From: Erythrobasidium yunnanense
Lineage: Eukaryota; Basidiomycota; Cystobasidiomycetes; Erythrobasidiales; Erythrobasidiaceae
Reading direction: 5' to 3'
NCBI GenBank assembly: GCA_001600175.1
Contig: BCJC01000001.1
Span: 3,705,652 to 3,769,651, forward strand
DNA: 64,000 bases
Shown here: in pieces, positions 48,495 through 59,674 of the stretch
How the letters are laid out: each line of letters begins with the position of its first letter
Position numbering within the stretch: position 1 is the stretch's first letter
Program-made: the position numbers and the translations under genes
The notes under the pieces: model-generated
The model's input: only the letters and a program-made list of their open reading frames with translations
Told to the model about the DNA's origin: nothing
Databases searched by the model: none

Positions 48495-48755
48495 TCAGCG
48501 CACTCCCAGTCCACTGTCCCGCTGACCGGGAATTGTGACACGCGCGAGGCTCTGATGCATCTTGTTGAAGTGCTCGAAATCGGCAGCTGGCTGCTCTACC
48601 GGGCGCAGAGGAGTAGCTGTCCGTGCGTCTCGCTGAATGCTAATGCCTGCTGGCAGCTTCACCGGTAGACCAGTCGCATTGGCAGCATTCACAGCCGTAT
48701 TTCTCGCCGTAACGGTCTGCTGCATCTTCATCTGCGTTGCTTCAAGCAGGATCAA
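48495..48755 (-). other. In-frame open extension after the UAG of the Ser-rich gene
   Basis: 86 sense codons follow the stop of the Ser-rich gene in the same frame and exon, up to a TGA. They read LILLEATQMKMQQTVTARN, PVKLPAGISIQRDARTA, FEHFNKMHQSLARVTIPG and end GLGVR. Could be a readthrough tail, a separate short reading frame starting at the ATG-AAG-ATG at 48731, or chance. Confidence 0.4.
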
Positions 48756-49641
48756 CTACTCGAAGCGAAGAATGAGGGGCTTGCAGTGACTCCGCATTCG
48801 GGGATGCGCATGGGTCGGCATCTTTGGCCTCTGGCCTCGCTTGATGCCCAGCTCTTTCCGTATAGAATCGAGTTCAGGCGTCGACGTATGTAGCGCCATC
48901 TCAAAGAGCGCTTCGTCGGACTGGAGATTGCCAGGATCGTACACGATGTGCCTGGGGCTGTTGAGTGACGATAAGCTCTGGCGAGTCCGCCTGTTGAAGC
49001 GCTCGGTAGAGGCTGGAGAGGCCGTAAGAGGCGAGGAAGAAGAGGCCGCCTCGAGCGATGGGCCGTTCCAGTCCCACTTTGGGGCAGATGAAAGCGGAGC
49101 AAGGGCGGTGAGACTCTGGCTGCGCCTGCGCTGCGGGCTAGGCTAGAAGCACCAATTCGAAGTCAGCAGAAGTCTCTCGCAATTCAGAAAGCTCACTCTG
49201 AAGGGATCGTGCTGTATTGGGAACTGCTGCCTGGTTATAGGGGATACAGAGGCCGCCGCGCCCGGAAGCCAACTGTCCATGGAGGCAGGCTCCTTGACCA
49301 TGCTATCCACATAGACGACTTGTGGACTGTATGTATAGTTGAAGTCGTGAGGCAGACTATTGCTTCGCTGTCTTTGCATAGTCCTGGGTCGCGCAAGATT
49401 GATGGGTTGAGCTGATTCATGGCGCCATCTTCAGCGTTGCTTGCGATAATAATACTCAGCATAACTTACTGCTACTGATAGACGGCGAAGCTAGAAATGG
49501 GTTGCTGGTGACAGCGTGCGGTCTGCTAAGACCCGCCAGGTCCAGATAGTTCCCAGAAGAAGCTGTAGAGCTGGATCTACGATGTCGAGTGGAGCCTGGC
49601 GACCCATCCTGGTAGAGACCACTGCTTGAATAGGTAAACAT
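48756..49641 (-). CDS. Ser-rich protein of unknown function (257 aa to the first stop)
   Basis: Not recognised. Exons 49641-49470, 49411-49197 and 49142-48756 (introns of 58 and 54 nt) join to 258 codons. The protein begins MFTYSSSGLYQDGSPG and is rich in Ser, Arg, Pro and Gln with basic-directed phosphosite-like motifs (RHRRSSSTAS, RQRSNSLPHD, RRRSQSLTAL), suggesting regulation by a basophilic or 14-3-3-linked kinase; that is inference. A more ordered C-terminus reads HIVYDPGNLQSDEALFEMAL, TPELDSIRKELGIKRGQRPK and ends CKPLILRFE. The stop is a UAG directly followed by a long in-frame extension. Other frames over exon 3 are also open, but only this one has natural composition. Confidence 0.65.
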
Positions 49642-50228
49642 GCCTGAAATGCTTCTACTTCGAGGATGGCCACAAGCTGCGCGACAGAGTTATGGGAGAA
49701 GGTGAGATGAGGTCAGAAGGAGCTGGAGAGAGTCATAAGACGATATAAGAGAAGGAGATGCCATGCAAGCAGCTGGGGATTTGACAAGTCGTTGGCCCGT
49801 CGAACGCTTTTCGTCAGTTTTTCAGCTCGCCAAAAACAATGTGCAGCGCATAGAGACGCAAGTCTTCGTGAGAGGCATATGCAGTGAATCCATTATGTGC
49901 TTTGTCAGCCGGACGTGCGCGACTTCGATAGCGAGGATGCCAAAGCAGCTCAGCAGAAGTAAGCTTTGCAGCTTACGAGCACCTCGTTGGAAGCCTTAAG
50001 GAGTGCGAAGAGCATGTATATATGGTTCTTGTTAGTTGTTGATGATTTGGACATTATCGAGTTCGCAGAAGGACGAGACGAGATCAAGAGTATATCATTC
50101 GCATCCTAGAGATCCGTACAACACCAAGACAGATTAGAGAAGACGCGCTGTAAACACACAGAAGAAGAAGATCGAAAGAAAGCCCTGCGTCCACTATTAC
50201 CAATCACCGAATCCACCGAACCCAGACC
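49642..50228. other. Intergenic, promoter of the Ser-rich gene
   Basis: About 590 bases between the MCM4 stop and the Ser-rich gene start on the same strand. One short plus-strand frame (49763-49999) has no support. No RNA gene or repeat seen. Confidence 0.45.
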
Positions 50229-53200
50229 TTACGAGATCAGCTTCCTGAGCGTTCTCTTATCTCCGGTACCTCTTACAGCCACATTGCCCTCCTGTTCAAG
50301 TTCGCGAATGACGCTTGATAGCTCATTTGGCTCGATAGCGACCGAACTTTGCTCGTTCAGCGTCTTGGCGAGTTCCGTCCAGCGGACTCCCTTGTCTGTA
50401 CCGACGCGGTCGAGAATAGCAAGTACTTCTCGACGAAGATCTCCATGCAGTTTGCGAGCCTGCATGCCGTGTCCCGTGTTCAGAAGGTCGAGATCGATAC
50501 TGTAAAACCGGAATGTCAGTAGGCTTCGCTGAGCGGAGGCTTGTTCAGCTTACAGTCCAGTAATAGGATCGGTAGCCGACTCCTTGAGTGCCTCTCGAAT
50601 CAATCGATTGGCTTCCTCGACATCTTCCAGCTCGACCCGGTCACTGAAGCGCATACGAGCGTGAGCTTCAGAGAGACGAATCATGCTTTCCAGTTGTCGG
50701 GTTGTGGCAGTGATGCGTCGTTCACTTCCGCCACGAGCATCGATGCCTGCGCTTCGCATCGAGACGTAGGCTTGCACCAAAGCTTCCGAGGCAGGTCCGC
50801 TGATTTCAGGGTGTATGTGCGTGCGAGCATAAGAGATATACGCAGTGAGCGTTTCCAAAGGCTGTCGATATAATCAGCGCTCTGCTACATTGTCTTGCAG
50901 CTATGATTTAGCTCACCAAGATATCGGTACCTCCAGTCTCAGGTCGATCCTCGAGGTACAGGCTGACCAGATGCTTTGCCAAGCGTCTATCATTGCTCTC
51001 ATCCTGTTTGTCCAGAACAAGGTATAATAGGTCGAATCGAGAAATGAGGGTAGGAGGGAGATCGATGTTTCGGGTGATTGGCCATTTCAGATTGTACTTC
51101 GATCCGACAGGATTTGCAGCTGCCAAGATGGATGTTCGCGCATTCAAAGTGGTAATGATACCAGCCTTGGCGATGGAGACCGTTTGTTGTTCCTGGTTGT
51201 AAGCCGGTCAGCCAGGAAATGGCACTCCGGACAACCCTAACTCACCATCACTTCATGCAAGACACTTCGGGTAGCATCGCTCATCTTATCGAACTCGTCG
51301 ATGCAGCAGACACCTCCGTCTGATAGCACAAGAGCGCCAGATTCGAGTACGAGCTGCTTGGAGTCCGGATCTCTCGTCACGTAGGCAGTAAGACCGACAG
51401 CCGAAGACCCTTTTCCAGATGTGTATACACCTCGAGGCGCGATCTTGTGCACGTACTGCATAACAGAGTCAGCTCCTGCCTGATCTCGCAAAGCTAGGTT
51501 GACTACGTTGACATACCTGCAGGATCTGCGACTTCGAAGTACCCGGGTCACCGACAAGAAGGACATTGATGTCTCCTCTGTATCTTGGTCCTCCAGAGCC
51601 ACCACCTCTGGCGATACTCTTGTTTGTACCGCCAAACATCTGCAGTAAGATACCCTTCTTTACATCGTCCATCTCCCAGATACTGGGCGCGAGAGATCTA
51701 GCAAGGATCTCATAAATGTCTGGCTTCCTCGACAGCTCGACAAGCTTTTCTTCCTCTTCTGCTTGGCGTCTTCGAGCTTGGGTTCTAGCTCCGTTAGGAG
51801 CAAGCGTATCTTCGCCAAACGTCTCGTCATCCAGATCCATTCCAAGGTCTTCATCAACTGATCTCCCCTGCCGGATCTCATCCTCTTCCTCATCAGGTCC
51901 GACACCAACAGACTTGTCTTTGGCAGCCTCGGTTTCGCGGGTAGTAGGGTCTACTCCAAGACGCTTCTTGTCTGTCTTCTTGACGTGCAATGCGTCAACG
52001 TATGTCTTGAAGAGGGATTTGATAGTGCGCATCTTTGGATTGACACGAACGGGTACGGAGCGGAAGATACCAGTGACAACTACCCTGTCACCCGGCTTGG
52101 CCAAATCTACAAGCTCGTCGTAGACGCAGAGTGAGACGGTGTGAGGTGTTTGACCATCTGGAACTACATCGGGCGTTTCTTGTAGACGGATGACTTGGCG
52201 GTCGCTGAACTCGCAGCGATTGTGGATGAGCGACATGCTTCCTTGCAGATTGCACATCTCTCGAGGGCAGCGATTCGGCTCAGCGATTTGACCGCGATCA
52301 ACCTCGACCGTCTCGGTGTGAGAGCATGCAAGGCAGCGGAAGAAGGCTGTAAGTTGCGCTCAGCTTTGCTCACTCAGCTAAAGGTATACTACAAAGACTC
52401 ACCGATCTTCATATCTGGAATGATGGGCGTGCACCGGATAATGAGACCCTTTACAGTCACCAGTTTGTCGATGTCTAGCGAGAGAAATCCAATCAGCCGC
52501 AGTGACAGTCGACTAGTCAGACATTCTCTCATACCTTGTGGGTTGAGCTCTCGCATGTTGATACCCAAGTTCCGCTCTTCTTTCGGAAGTCTGACGGGCA
52601 CGCCTCCGACCTTGACAGATTCTGGTACTTCATACGTGCCGAAAGGTCTGATCTTGTAGATGCCAGCATCAATACTCTCGATCTCGCTTTCCGGTACAGC
52701 GTTGGGGTTTGCATCGTGGTCTTTCCAAGCCAGGTCGATCATGCAGCTGCACGCCGAATAAGATTAGCATTGAAGTAAGAGAATATAAGACTGAAGACCA
52801 CTGACTCCTTCAAGACTTGATCACACATCGGGACGACTTCCTGAGGGTAGGTCCGCATCCATCGCGATAGCTTCTTGGTGGGAGGATAGGCTTCCAGATC
52901 TTGCAGGTCGAGGTTAAGATTGGTTTGCTGGGTCATTCTCATCTTGCGAAGGCTGTAGGATCCTTATAAGCACGCACCAATGTGTTCTAGCCATGCGAAC
53001 TCACTAGTGCTCGTAGACCAGCTTCTCCGGGTCTCCGACAGCAGGCAGAGGTTTGCCTAGTCTCCTTGCATGCTCTGTACGGTATTTCGCCTTAAAGTCG
53101 GTCAAGAAGCCCTTGAAAGCTGTCATGGTCTCGTCGAGGCTGACGGTCGTGTTCCAGATGACTCTCCTAGCCCCTTGGTCTCTGTCTGCGTCTTCCACTG

Positions 53201-53804
53201 CATCGCTGCTGAGCCCTACGTTGGAAAGCGAAGGTGGTGCGCTTGGTCTGCCGGCTGCACCTGACCGCAGTGATCCTTCTGGTGCGGAAGAGCTCGGTGG
53301 CCCGCCAGCGCCATCTCCTCCTAGCTGTGGCCTTCTGCGTAGCGGAGATGGACTGATAGGTAGACTGGAGTGAATGTCTCCTCGAGTTCGACGCGACTTT
53401 GGCGTTCTCCCGCCAGCGGTCGGCGAGCTTGGGAAGAAAAGAGGCTCGCTTGATGGGTTGGAAGGGGCTGGTCCGTCGCTTGCTGGCGCTCGTGGACTGC
53501 CATTCGCGCCTGGTCGGTCTGCTGATCCCGGCGCAAAAAGCGGTCGACTAACGCGATTCACTGCTTGAGGCGTTACCGAGTTTGCAGCAGGTCTTCGAGG
53601 CGACGACGACGATGGAAAAGCCAGAGGTGATGATGAACGCACTCCAGCAGCAGGCTGGCGCGTAGATGGAGCCAGACCAGCATTGGGTTGACGCGGCGAT
53701 GAGCTCGCTGGAAAGGCCAGCGGGGAGCTGGTTCGAGCAGCGTTGTTGTTGACATTACTGCCATTTGCTTGTTGCTGTTGTCCTTGCTGATTGGGACTCG
53801 ACAT
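50229..53804 (-). CDS. MCM4: Replicative helicase subunit Mcm4 (1041 aa)
   Basis: AAA+ subunit of the MCM2-7 helicase. Introns 53004-52953, 52805-52747, 52534-52475, 52402-52347, 51516-51456, 51245-51193, 50916-50862 and 50553-50500 leave 1042 codons. The N-terminus is a long Ser/Pro/Ala-rich tail with SP sites ([26 protein letters not shown]), the kinase-target tail typical of Mcm4. The zinc ribbon is [18 protein letters not shown] to CPREMC. An acidic insert ([12 protein letters not shown]) precedes the AAA+ core. Walker A is [15 protein letters not shown], Walker [12 protein letters not shown], the sensor region [11 protein letters not shown] and the arginine finger [12 protein letters not shown]. 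The winged helix sits at the C-terminus ([14 protein letters not shown]). The DIHSS motif and overall order separate it from other MCMs. Confidence 0.96.
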
Positions 53805-53939
53805 TTCGCTACTTTGAGGATTGTCAGGACGAAAAGGCGCGTAAAGTCGTTTCGGGCTCTCTTGTCACCACCAAGAAGTGGAGAAAGCTTTTGGTTCTGC
53901 TCGTCTCTCTCTCTCCCCTTCCTAACAACAACAACAATC
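53805..53939. promoter_or_regulatory. Short bidirectional promoter of MCM4 and a membrane-protein gene
   Basis: 135 bases between divergent ATGs. It contains ACGAAAAGGCGCGTAAAG (53830-53847); GGCGCG resembles a fungal MBF/E2F-type site, reasonable for MCM4, but this is only a motif match. A CT-rich stretch runs into the plus-strand start. Confidence 0.4.
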
Positions 53940-54876
53940 ATGGAAGCTCATCAGATTAATCCAGCTGCTGCCTCATCGCCAAAACAGGCCAGCATCGATG
54001 TCGAAGCTTTCCGAGAAAGTCTGCAAAGCGATCTCGGCGCGTCCCTGCGAGCTGCTGCTGCAATGTCGTATCCATCTGGCGCGTCCTCCTCGCATCAGGT
54101 CTACACTAGGATCGCGGATGCCGCCGTCTTAGTATACACAACTCTCAGCGTTTTGGTGCCGCTACTTTTCTCGGTAACATGGATTCTGTACTGATTGCAC
54201 ACGTCAGGCTACCTTCTTAGCTGGCCTCGAAGCAGGCCTGATTTCAAGAACCGAATCCTTACTCGCTTCTATAAACCAGATCAGCGCTGCCAAACGTATC
54301 CACTTCAGAGTTGCTCCATGCGTCGGAACAACAGGACTACTCCTAGAGCTAACCGTCATAACCCTAAGTACGCTCATCGTACTTAGCCTTACACTGGACA
54401 AGCTAGCTGCAGTCGCATCACAGTCTCTTCATCAAGATAACATATCAGATACTCAGACTCACACTCTCCTCTTCTTCCAAGCACAAATAGCAGACCTCAA
54501 AGCTTTCAAACCAAAAAAATTGACAAATAGAAGAAACACCGACAGACAGGAGCGTGAAAGCTCCCCGCACGTCCCTGAGAACATGCACAGCTCCTTAATC
54601 ACACAAATTCTCGCAAAATTGAAGGGATCTTTCTGGGTCCTCGGATCTATCCTGCTCTCAGCGAGTATCCTGACTATCGTCCATGTGGTTCTGGTTTCCT
54701 GGGACAACATTGCTTTAGGGATTACTGCAACTTCTTTGTGTGTACCCATGGTCTATCTCGCAATCAGAGTGGCATTTGCCTTGAGCAGCAGAAGCGTAGT
54801 GGAGCTCGACAAGGACCTAGAGAAGGCAGAGCATGTCAAGGCATCGCACAGGAAGCTACACAAACAGGCAAAGTAA
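53940..54876 (+). CDS. Membrane protein of unknown function (about 294 aa)
   Basis: Not recognised. The start MEAHQINPAAASSPKQ follows ACAACAACAATC. One intron ends at 54207; three in-phase donors are possible (GTATAC at 54132, GTGCCG at 54156, GTAACA at 54174), giving introns of 76, 52 or 34 nt. The 52-nt choice fits the local norm and yields 295 codons. TM-like segments are AVLVYTTLSVL, GLLLELTVITLSTLIVLSL, FWVLGSILLSASILTIVHVVL and ITATSLCVPMVYLAI, separated by a polar loop (PKKLTNRRNTDRQERESS). The C-terminus is charged and probably helical (VVELDKDLEKAEHVKASHRK). It shares a 135-base promoter with MCM4. Confidence 0.6.
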
Positions 54877-55132
54877 AACTATCTGGGCTTCTCAAGGTCC
54901 GCCCTCTGGAGTTGGCCTCGTATGGCCTAAACTGGGTCGACAACACTTTACAAGCTCCATCAGTATTGAAATTAGACCTTTTAGAGTAGATTATACAATC
55001 GAATGAGCAATTAAATCATACTGATACTGCTACAACAGTGACTGTCGTCTATCGGAATTGCACAAGATCTTTCGGCTACTGCTTGCTACTGACGTGCCAT
55101 GGCGTACATTGGTATTCTGACTTCTCGGTATC

Positions 55133-56435
55133 TCATACAGCGGCGTCTCCTTCACTTGCAGCTTCCTTCTCCGAGTAAACGTTCGTCGCTCCTGCTGTGG
55201 GCAGGAAGAACAGCGGGTGAATGGGAATCAGGACGCTCACGGCCAGGAAGATCATGATACCGTCCAGGACATCGAAGAGTGTCTGGTTTGCGATCACGGG
55301 CCCTGTCCAGCCGCGCGCCAGCTCAATGCAGCGATAGATTGATCTAACGAATATGAGGAGGGTGGAAAAGCACATGGCGAGGAGGAGCACGCGGACTTGG
55401 CGTTCGACATGGGCAGGAACGCTTCCTGCTGGTACTGATGCGAATGCTTGGGTCTTACGGAAGCGGAACTGCTTGACGGGGCGCTGCTTGAGGTAGGAGT
55501 AGACAAATTCGGCCAAAACCAGGCAGAAGAGAATCATGACGACCATCTGAGCTGCTACTCCGCCGACCATGATGTACCCTCCTCGGTTGGCTTCTTCTAA
55601 GGTCTCTCCAGCTGAAGCTAGACCTCCACCTATAGAAACAGGTCAGCAGCCATCCCGAGCGATCGAAGACGATTACATACCGACAGCTTGCACAATAAGA
55701 CTTATTGCGTCTCCAGTGACAAAGATCACGGCATAAGTTGCAGGCCGGAATCTGCGGATGCAGTAGATATTGGGACTATCAGCAATTATGGCAGTCTGGG
55801 AAGGGCGATTTTACGAACCTGCAGTACTGGGGGCCGAGCAGGTTAATGATCCTCCCGAGAAGTATATAGAGGTAAGCAGCGAGGAACGCAGGCGCAAAGC
55901 TACACGAGCAGACCAGCGATGCATCGGGAAGATCGGCGAAGATGCATCGGTCGATGTTGGAAGAGACATAGGACAGAGAGATCGAGGTAGTGAGAGTGTC
56001 AGTGAACATTATAGAGTGACAGAGAGAATGCACTCACATCAGGGTAGAAATTTGCATCAGGAAGGCGGTCTGGTTGGAATTCCAGAAACCACCGCTTTCG
56101 GCCACCCAGGTAACAGATAATGCACTCCATAGTCTGCCACTCCATCCAAGGCATTCGACTGCGCTGCAGATAAAGACAGTCGCGAGCGTCCAGTAGCGTT
56201 TGCTCCTGATGCCGAGGGCCAAATGAAGGATGGAGGTGATTGCAAATAGAGCTACGAACGTAGCAGCTGTCCATGTTCGTACGTTATAGTCGTAACTCGA
56301 ATATTCTATCTGGCCAGTACATAGGTTGATGGAGCCAGGCACATCGTTGATGAATGGGCCTGTCAAGTTTTCTTAGCCGCTATCGACCGAATAATCGTCA
56401 GTCAAGGACCAACATCGGGATGCATCCAGAGACAT
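55133..56435 (-). CDS. RTA1-like seven-TM protein (330 aa)
   Basis: RTA1 family; fungal members (Rta1, Rsb1) are plasma-membrane proteins linked to lipid-asymmetry control and resistance to amphipathic drugs. Exons 56435-56414, 56359-56038, 55899-55819, 55751-55681 and 55629-55133 sum to 331 codons. Family marks: LGIRSKRYWTLATVFICSAV, ECLGWSGRLWS, FLMQISTLMIFAPAFLAAYL, YILLGRIINLLGPQYC, FVTGDAISLIVQAVGGGLA, MVGGVAAQMVVMILFCLVLA, FVRSIYRCIELARGW. The tiny first exon (MSLDASR plus one base) is inferred because the main exon has no ATG. One intron (56037-55900) is 138 nt, long for this locus. Confidence 0.9.
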
Positions 56436-56681
56436 GGTTAGTAGTTGTAGTAGTGGTTTGTGATGGAATGGGAGGGAAAGAGCAGACTTGTTTCGCGATT
56501 TTATACTGAGCCACGCGATGTCATTTCGCGGTCGGAACGAAACCGTCGCAGCGAGATGATCGGAACGATAAGATCAGAGAATCAAACGTTTGTGAAGACA
56601 TGCAAAGGCGATACACTACGTACTAGCTATGTATACATCGCTGCGAACCTATTTTCGCGAGCCTTGTCCCGACAGCTAAAT

Positions 56682-58062
56682 CTACAACTTGGACTTTGCA
56701 TCGCCCTGAACTCGCGCAACAGCTTCATCGGCTCGAGCTATATGCGCCTCTCCAGCTTCGGTTGTATCATACTTCTTCGCTGCGGCCTCAGCCAATCTAC
56801 CTAACGGCTTGAAGCCTTTCGCTACCTGCTGTGCTTCCTCCGAAGTAGCCTGCTTCAGCAAGACGCGAGCTGCGATACCTTGGATGATGACCGCCAGCTA
56901 CATCGTCACGATCATCAGCCGATATGTATTCACATTGTGTATGTATGCCTACCCTAAAATGCGCAAAAGACACGGACACTCGCCATGGAAGGATTGGGTA
57001 GGGGCGACCTACGCTCTTGCAGTACAGCTGCATAAGCTCGTCCAAAGGAGGCATCTTGCCTTCACTCTCAGGTAGACCGTTGACTCCTACGACTATCGTA
57101 TCCTCGAGACCAGTTGCTGGAATGTCGTAAGGCGAAAGTAGATTCGCAAGATCGGCCAACGGGTGGCCCTGTTTACTTGAAGTAAGTCACAAGTAATTTG
57201 ATGCCCAGTAGGAACCGCGACTCACCAAGGTCGACAGCTCCCAATCCAGAATACCGATAATGCGCGGCTCCGTCGGGTGGAACATCAGATTATCGAGCTT
57301 GTAGTCCCCATGCATGATACACAGCTCTCCGATCGGCACCTTCTCCTTGTACCAAGCGATGAGATGGTCGAAGCCCGGTATAGGTCCTACTGTCTGGCCA
57401 TCATTCGACACCTTGGCCTGAGCCTGCGAGACTCTACTGAGCGACTTAATCTGACGAGGATAAAAGTCGCTGTGCGCTCCATAATTGTCTAGCCCAATCT
57501 TCTTGAAATCCACTTTGTGCAGTTTAGCCAAAGTGGTAACAGCAGCATGCCATATCTGTCTCTTCTCTTCATACGTCTTGATTTCAGGTGTCTTGATGTC
57601 TGCAAATATGCGACCTTCTAGGTATTCCATCACGTAGAAAGGTGTTCCAATAACATTTTCATCTGTACATAGGCAGTACACCTTAGGCACAGGAATATCC
57701 GTATTCTCGCCCAATGCATGTATGATTCTGTATTCTCGCTCGACTGCATGGGCACTTTGAGACACGAGCTTGCCGCCCGGCTTCTTTCGAAGCACGAAGC
57801 GTGTGCCTCTGGCATCTGTAAGGAAGTAGGAGGGGTTGCTTTGGCCAAACTTAAACTGCTTGACCTGGATAGGTAGAGCAATACTCTTGACGTTCTGCTC
57901 GAGATACTTGCTCTAGAAGCCGGAGGTGGATGTACGGAAAGTTAGCATATCTGAAGCCTAGAAGGAGGGAAGGAGGTTCGCATGTACCAGAGCATCAACA
58001 TCAATGGATTGTCGTACTTCTCCAGTAGCGTTGCCTATGCCAGGCTGTCGTCGAAAAGCCAT
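56682..58062 (-). CDS. APH-fold phosphotransferase-like protein, ACAD10/11 kinase-domain type (397 aa)
   Basis: Aminoglycoside-phosphotransferase/choline-kinase fold. Introns 57987-57913, 57225-57169 and 56952-56898 leave 398 codons. The N-lobe has [20 protein letters not shown] and VLRKKPGG (ATP-binding Lys), then [10 protein letters not shown] and [15 protein letters not shown] (hinge). The catalytic loop is [16 protein letters not shown] (HGDxxxxN) and the metal-binding Asp lies in [17 protein letters not shown]. These residues match the kinase half of ACAD10/11 proteins, which phosphorylate 4-hydroxyacyl-CoA; here it stands alone without a dehydrogenase domain. The C-terminus is a long helix ([13 protein letters not shown] to VQGDAKSKL). 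Substrate not known. Confidence 0.85.
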
Positions 58063-58321
58063 GATGGATCCGGTAACTCTGCCAGCCGGGGTCGCTTTTT
58101 GGTCGTTGTTTGAGCTTTAAGTAGCTGTCTTCGTTATCACTTCTGCAGACTTGTTGATGTATCTCTTATTCAAGCCTGAACGCGATTTCCACTCGAAAAT
58201 CTTGATTTTGTGATTTGAGCAGCTGAAAGCAAGATGAGCGTTTCTTGAGCAAACCGATATCAAAGTTATCAGAATTCCGGATTTCAAGGGTCAAGACTAA
58301 CAAAGTAAACATCAAGATACA

Positions 58322-59347
58322 ATGCCAGCTAGAGACAGGTTAGTCGCTGGCTTTAATTCTCTGAACGGCCAAGGCCTATCTCAATCTGTCACGAAACCGC
58401 CTTTGTCTCGCCAAACACGCCTCACTTTCTGCAACTGCAAATGCTCAACGCGATCCCTGAATGCAATTCGAACGAATCTTAGAACTAATGTTTCGTATCC
58501 CTGCCATTTGATAGGCCTGCCCCGCTAGCTGGTGCTGCTACAACGCCCAGCGGAAGGGCAGCTCCCGCTAGAACGAGGAAGATAGCTCTTATGGGCGCAC
58601 GAGGTGTCGGTAAATCAAGTATTGCTCTTCAATTCGTAGACAGCCATTTTCCGGCACAGGTGGGTCTCATTCACGCTGCTTTCGCAGACCCGCGCGACCC
58701 ATGGCTGAGTATGTGTGCTTTGTTCGCAGTACTATCCGCAAGTATACAGCTCGTATATACTACCTTGAAAGCCTGCTTACAAGTCCGATAACAGAACCAT
58801 CGAGGAGAAGTTCACCAAGGAGCTGAAGTACAAAGGCAAAGACTATCTCCTCGAGATCCAAGATACAGCAGGACATGACGAGTTCAGTTTGCTCAACGAC
58901 AAGTACGCCGTTGGCTGGCACGGCTACATCATCGTCTATTCTGTGGCTTCGAAGGTCTCCTTCGAGCTGGTCACCATCATCAGAGACAAGATTCTCGCCT
59001 ACCTCTCAATCGATAAGGTTCCCCTGTGTATCGTCGGCAACAAGTCTGATCTAGGGCAGCAGAGGTGAATTGCCACGTCTGCGAGAACCGCTTGGCATCT
59101 GCTGATAGTATGGCTGCGCAGAGTGATCACGGAAGAACAAGGCCAAGAACTCGCACGACAACTCGGCTGTCAGTGGATCGAGACGTCTGCCAAAGACAAC
59201 GAAAATGTTCAGCAAGCTTTCCAGCTCGTCGTACAGGAGATCGAGAAGGAGATCAACCCAGATTCAGCCAAGGCTGCTCCACAGAGCCAGTCCTGGGGAA
59301 GCTGGTTCAAGGGCGTCTTCAATGGCAACACCCCTGCGCAGAATTAA
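58322..59347 (+). CDS. RHB1: Rheb-type Ras GTPase (221 aa)
   Basis: Small GTPase that activates TORC1 in many eukaryotes. Exons 58322-58338, 58515-58659, 58730-58737, 58795-59064 and 59122-59347 give 222 codons. G1 is MGARGVGKSS, with the Arg of the Rheb-type loop (GxRxVGKSS) in place of the Gly12 position of Ras; switch I is YYPTIEEKFTKEL; G3 is DTAGHDEFSLL; G4 is VGNKSDL; G5 is ETSAKDN. GYIIVYSVASK is Rheb-like. The effector loop is created by an 8-nt exon joined through a GC-AG intron. The C-terminus (GSWFKGVFNGNTPAQN) has no CaaX box. The first intron is 176 nt, the longest in the window. A 35-residue N-terminal extension is Ala/Pro/Arg-rich. Confidence 0.92.
58730..58737 (+). other. 8-nt coding microexon of the Rheb gene
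   Basis: TACTATCC between a GT-AG intron (58660-58729) and a GC-AG intron with donor GCAAGT (58738-58794). It encodes the YYP of the conserved YYPTIE switch I motif, which supports both junctions. Confidence 0.85.
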
Positions 59348-59674
59348 TTGCGCTCGCTTCCTCCTCCTAGCCGACCTTTCTATCTCCTAAGCAGTTTGAT
59401 TTTGTTGTTTCTCCTTTCCTAGCCGACTTAGCCTGTTGTTCCAGCCTTTTCCACAGTGCACTCTCCTAATACGCGTCAAGCACGCAGTTTTAGCTGTCTA
59501 AGCGCTCTTATAGATCGTTTGTACCCTCCTCTCCCCATATTGTAGCTTAGCCAGCCGTCAGCACTATTTGTTTCTATCACTAGACTAGCTCGCGGTATCG
59601 CTTTATTGCATGCAGCTCCGTAGGTATTGTCAACAACATGGCTCGACATATAAGCCCCATATCCTGTATCCGTC
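59348..59674. other. Intergenic between convergent 3' ends
   Basis: About 330 bases with pyrimidine-rich and T-rich stretches (TTTTGTTGTTTCTCC), presumably both 3' UTRs of the Rheb and VPS11 genes. No gene seen. Confidence 0.5.

Noticed and set aside
3409-59347. LST8 and RHEB in one window as a TOR gene cluster
   Set aside because: They lie about 54 kb apart with some two dozen unrelated genes between them; chance proximity is the simpler reading.
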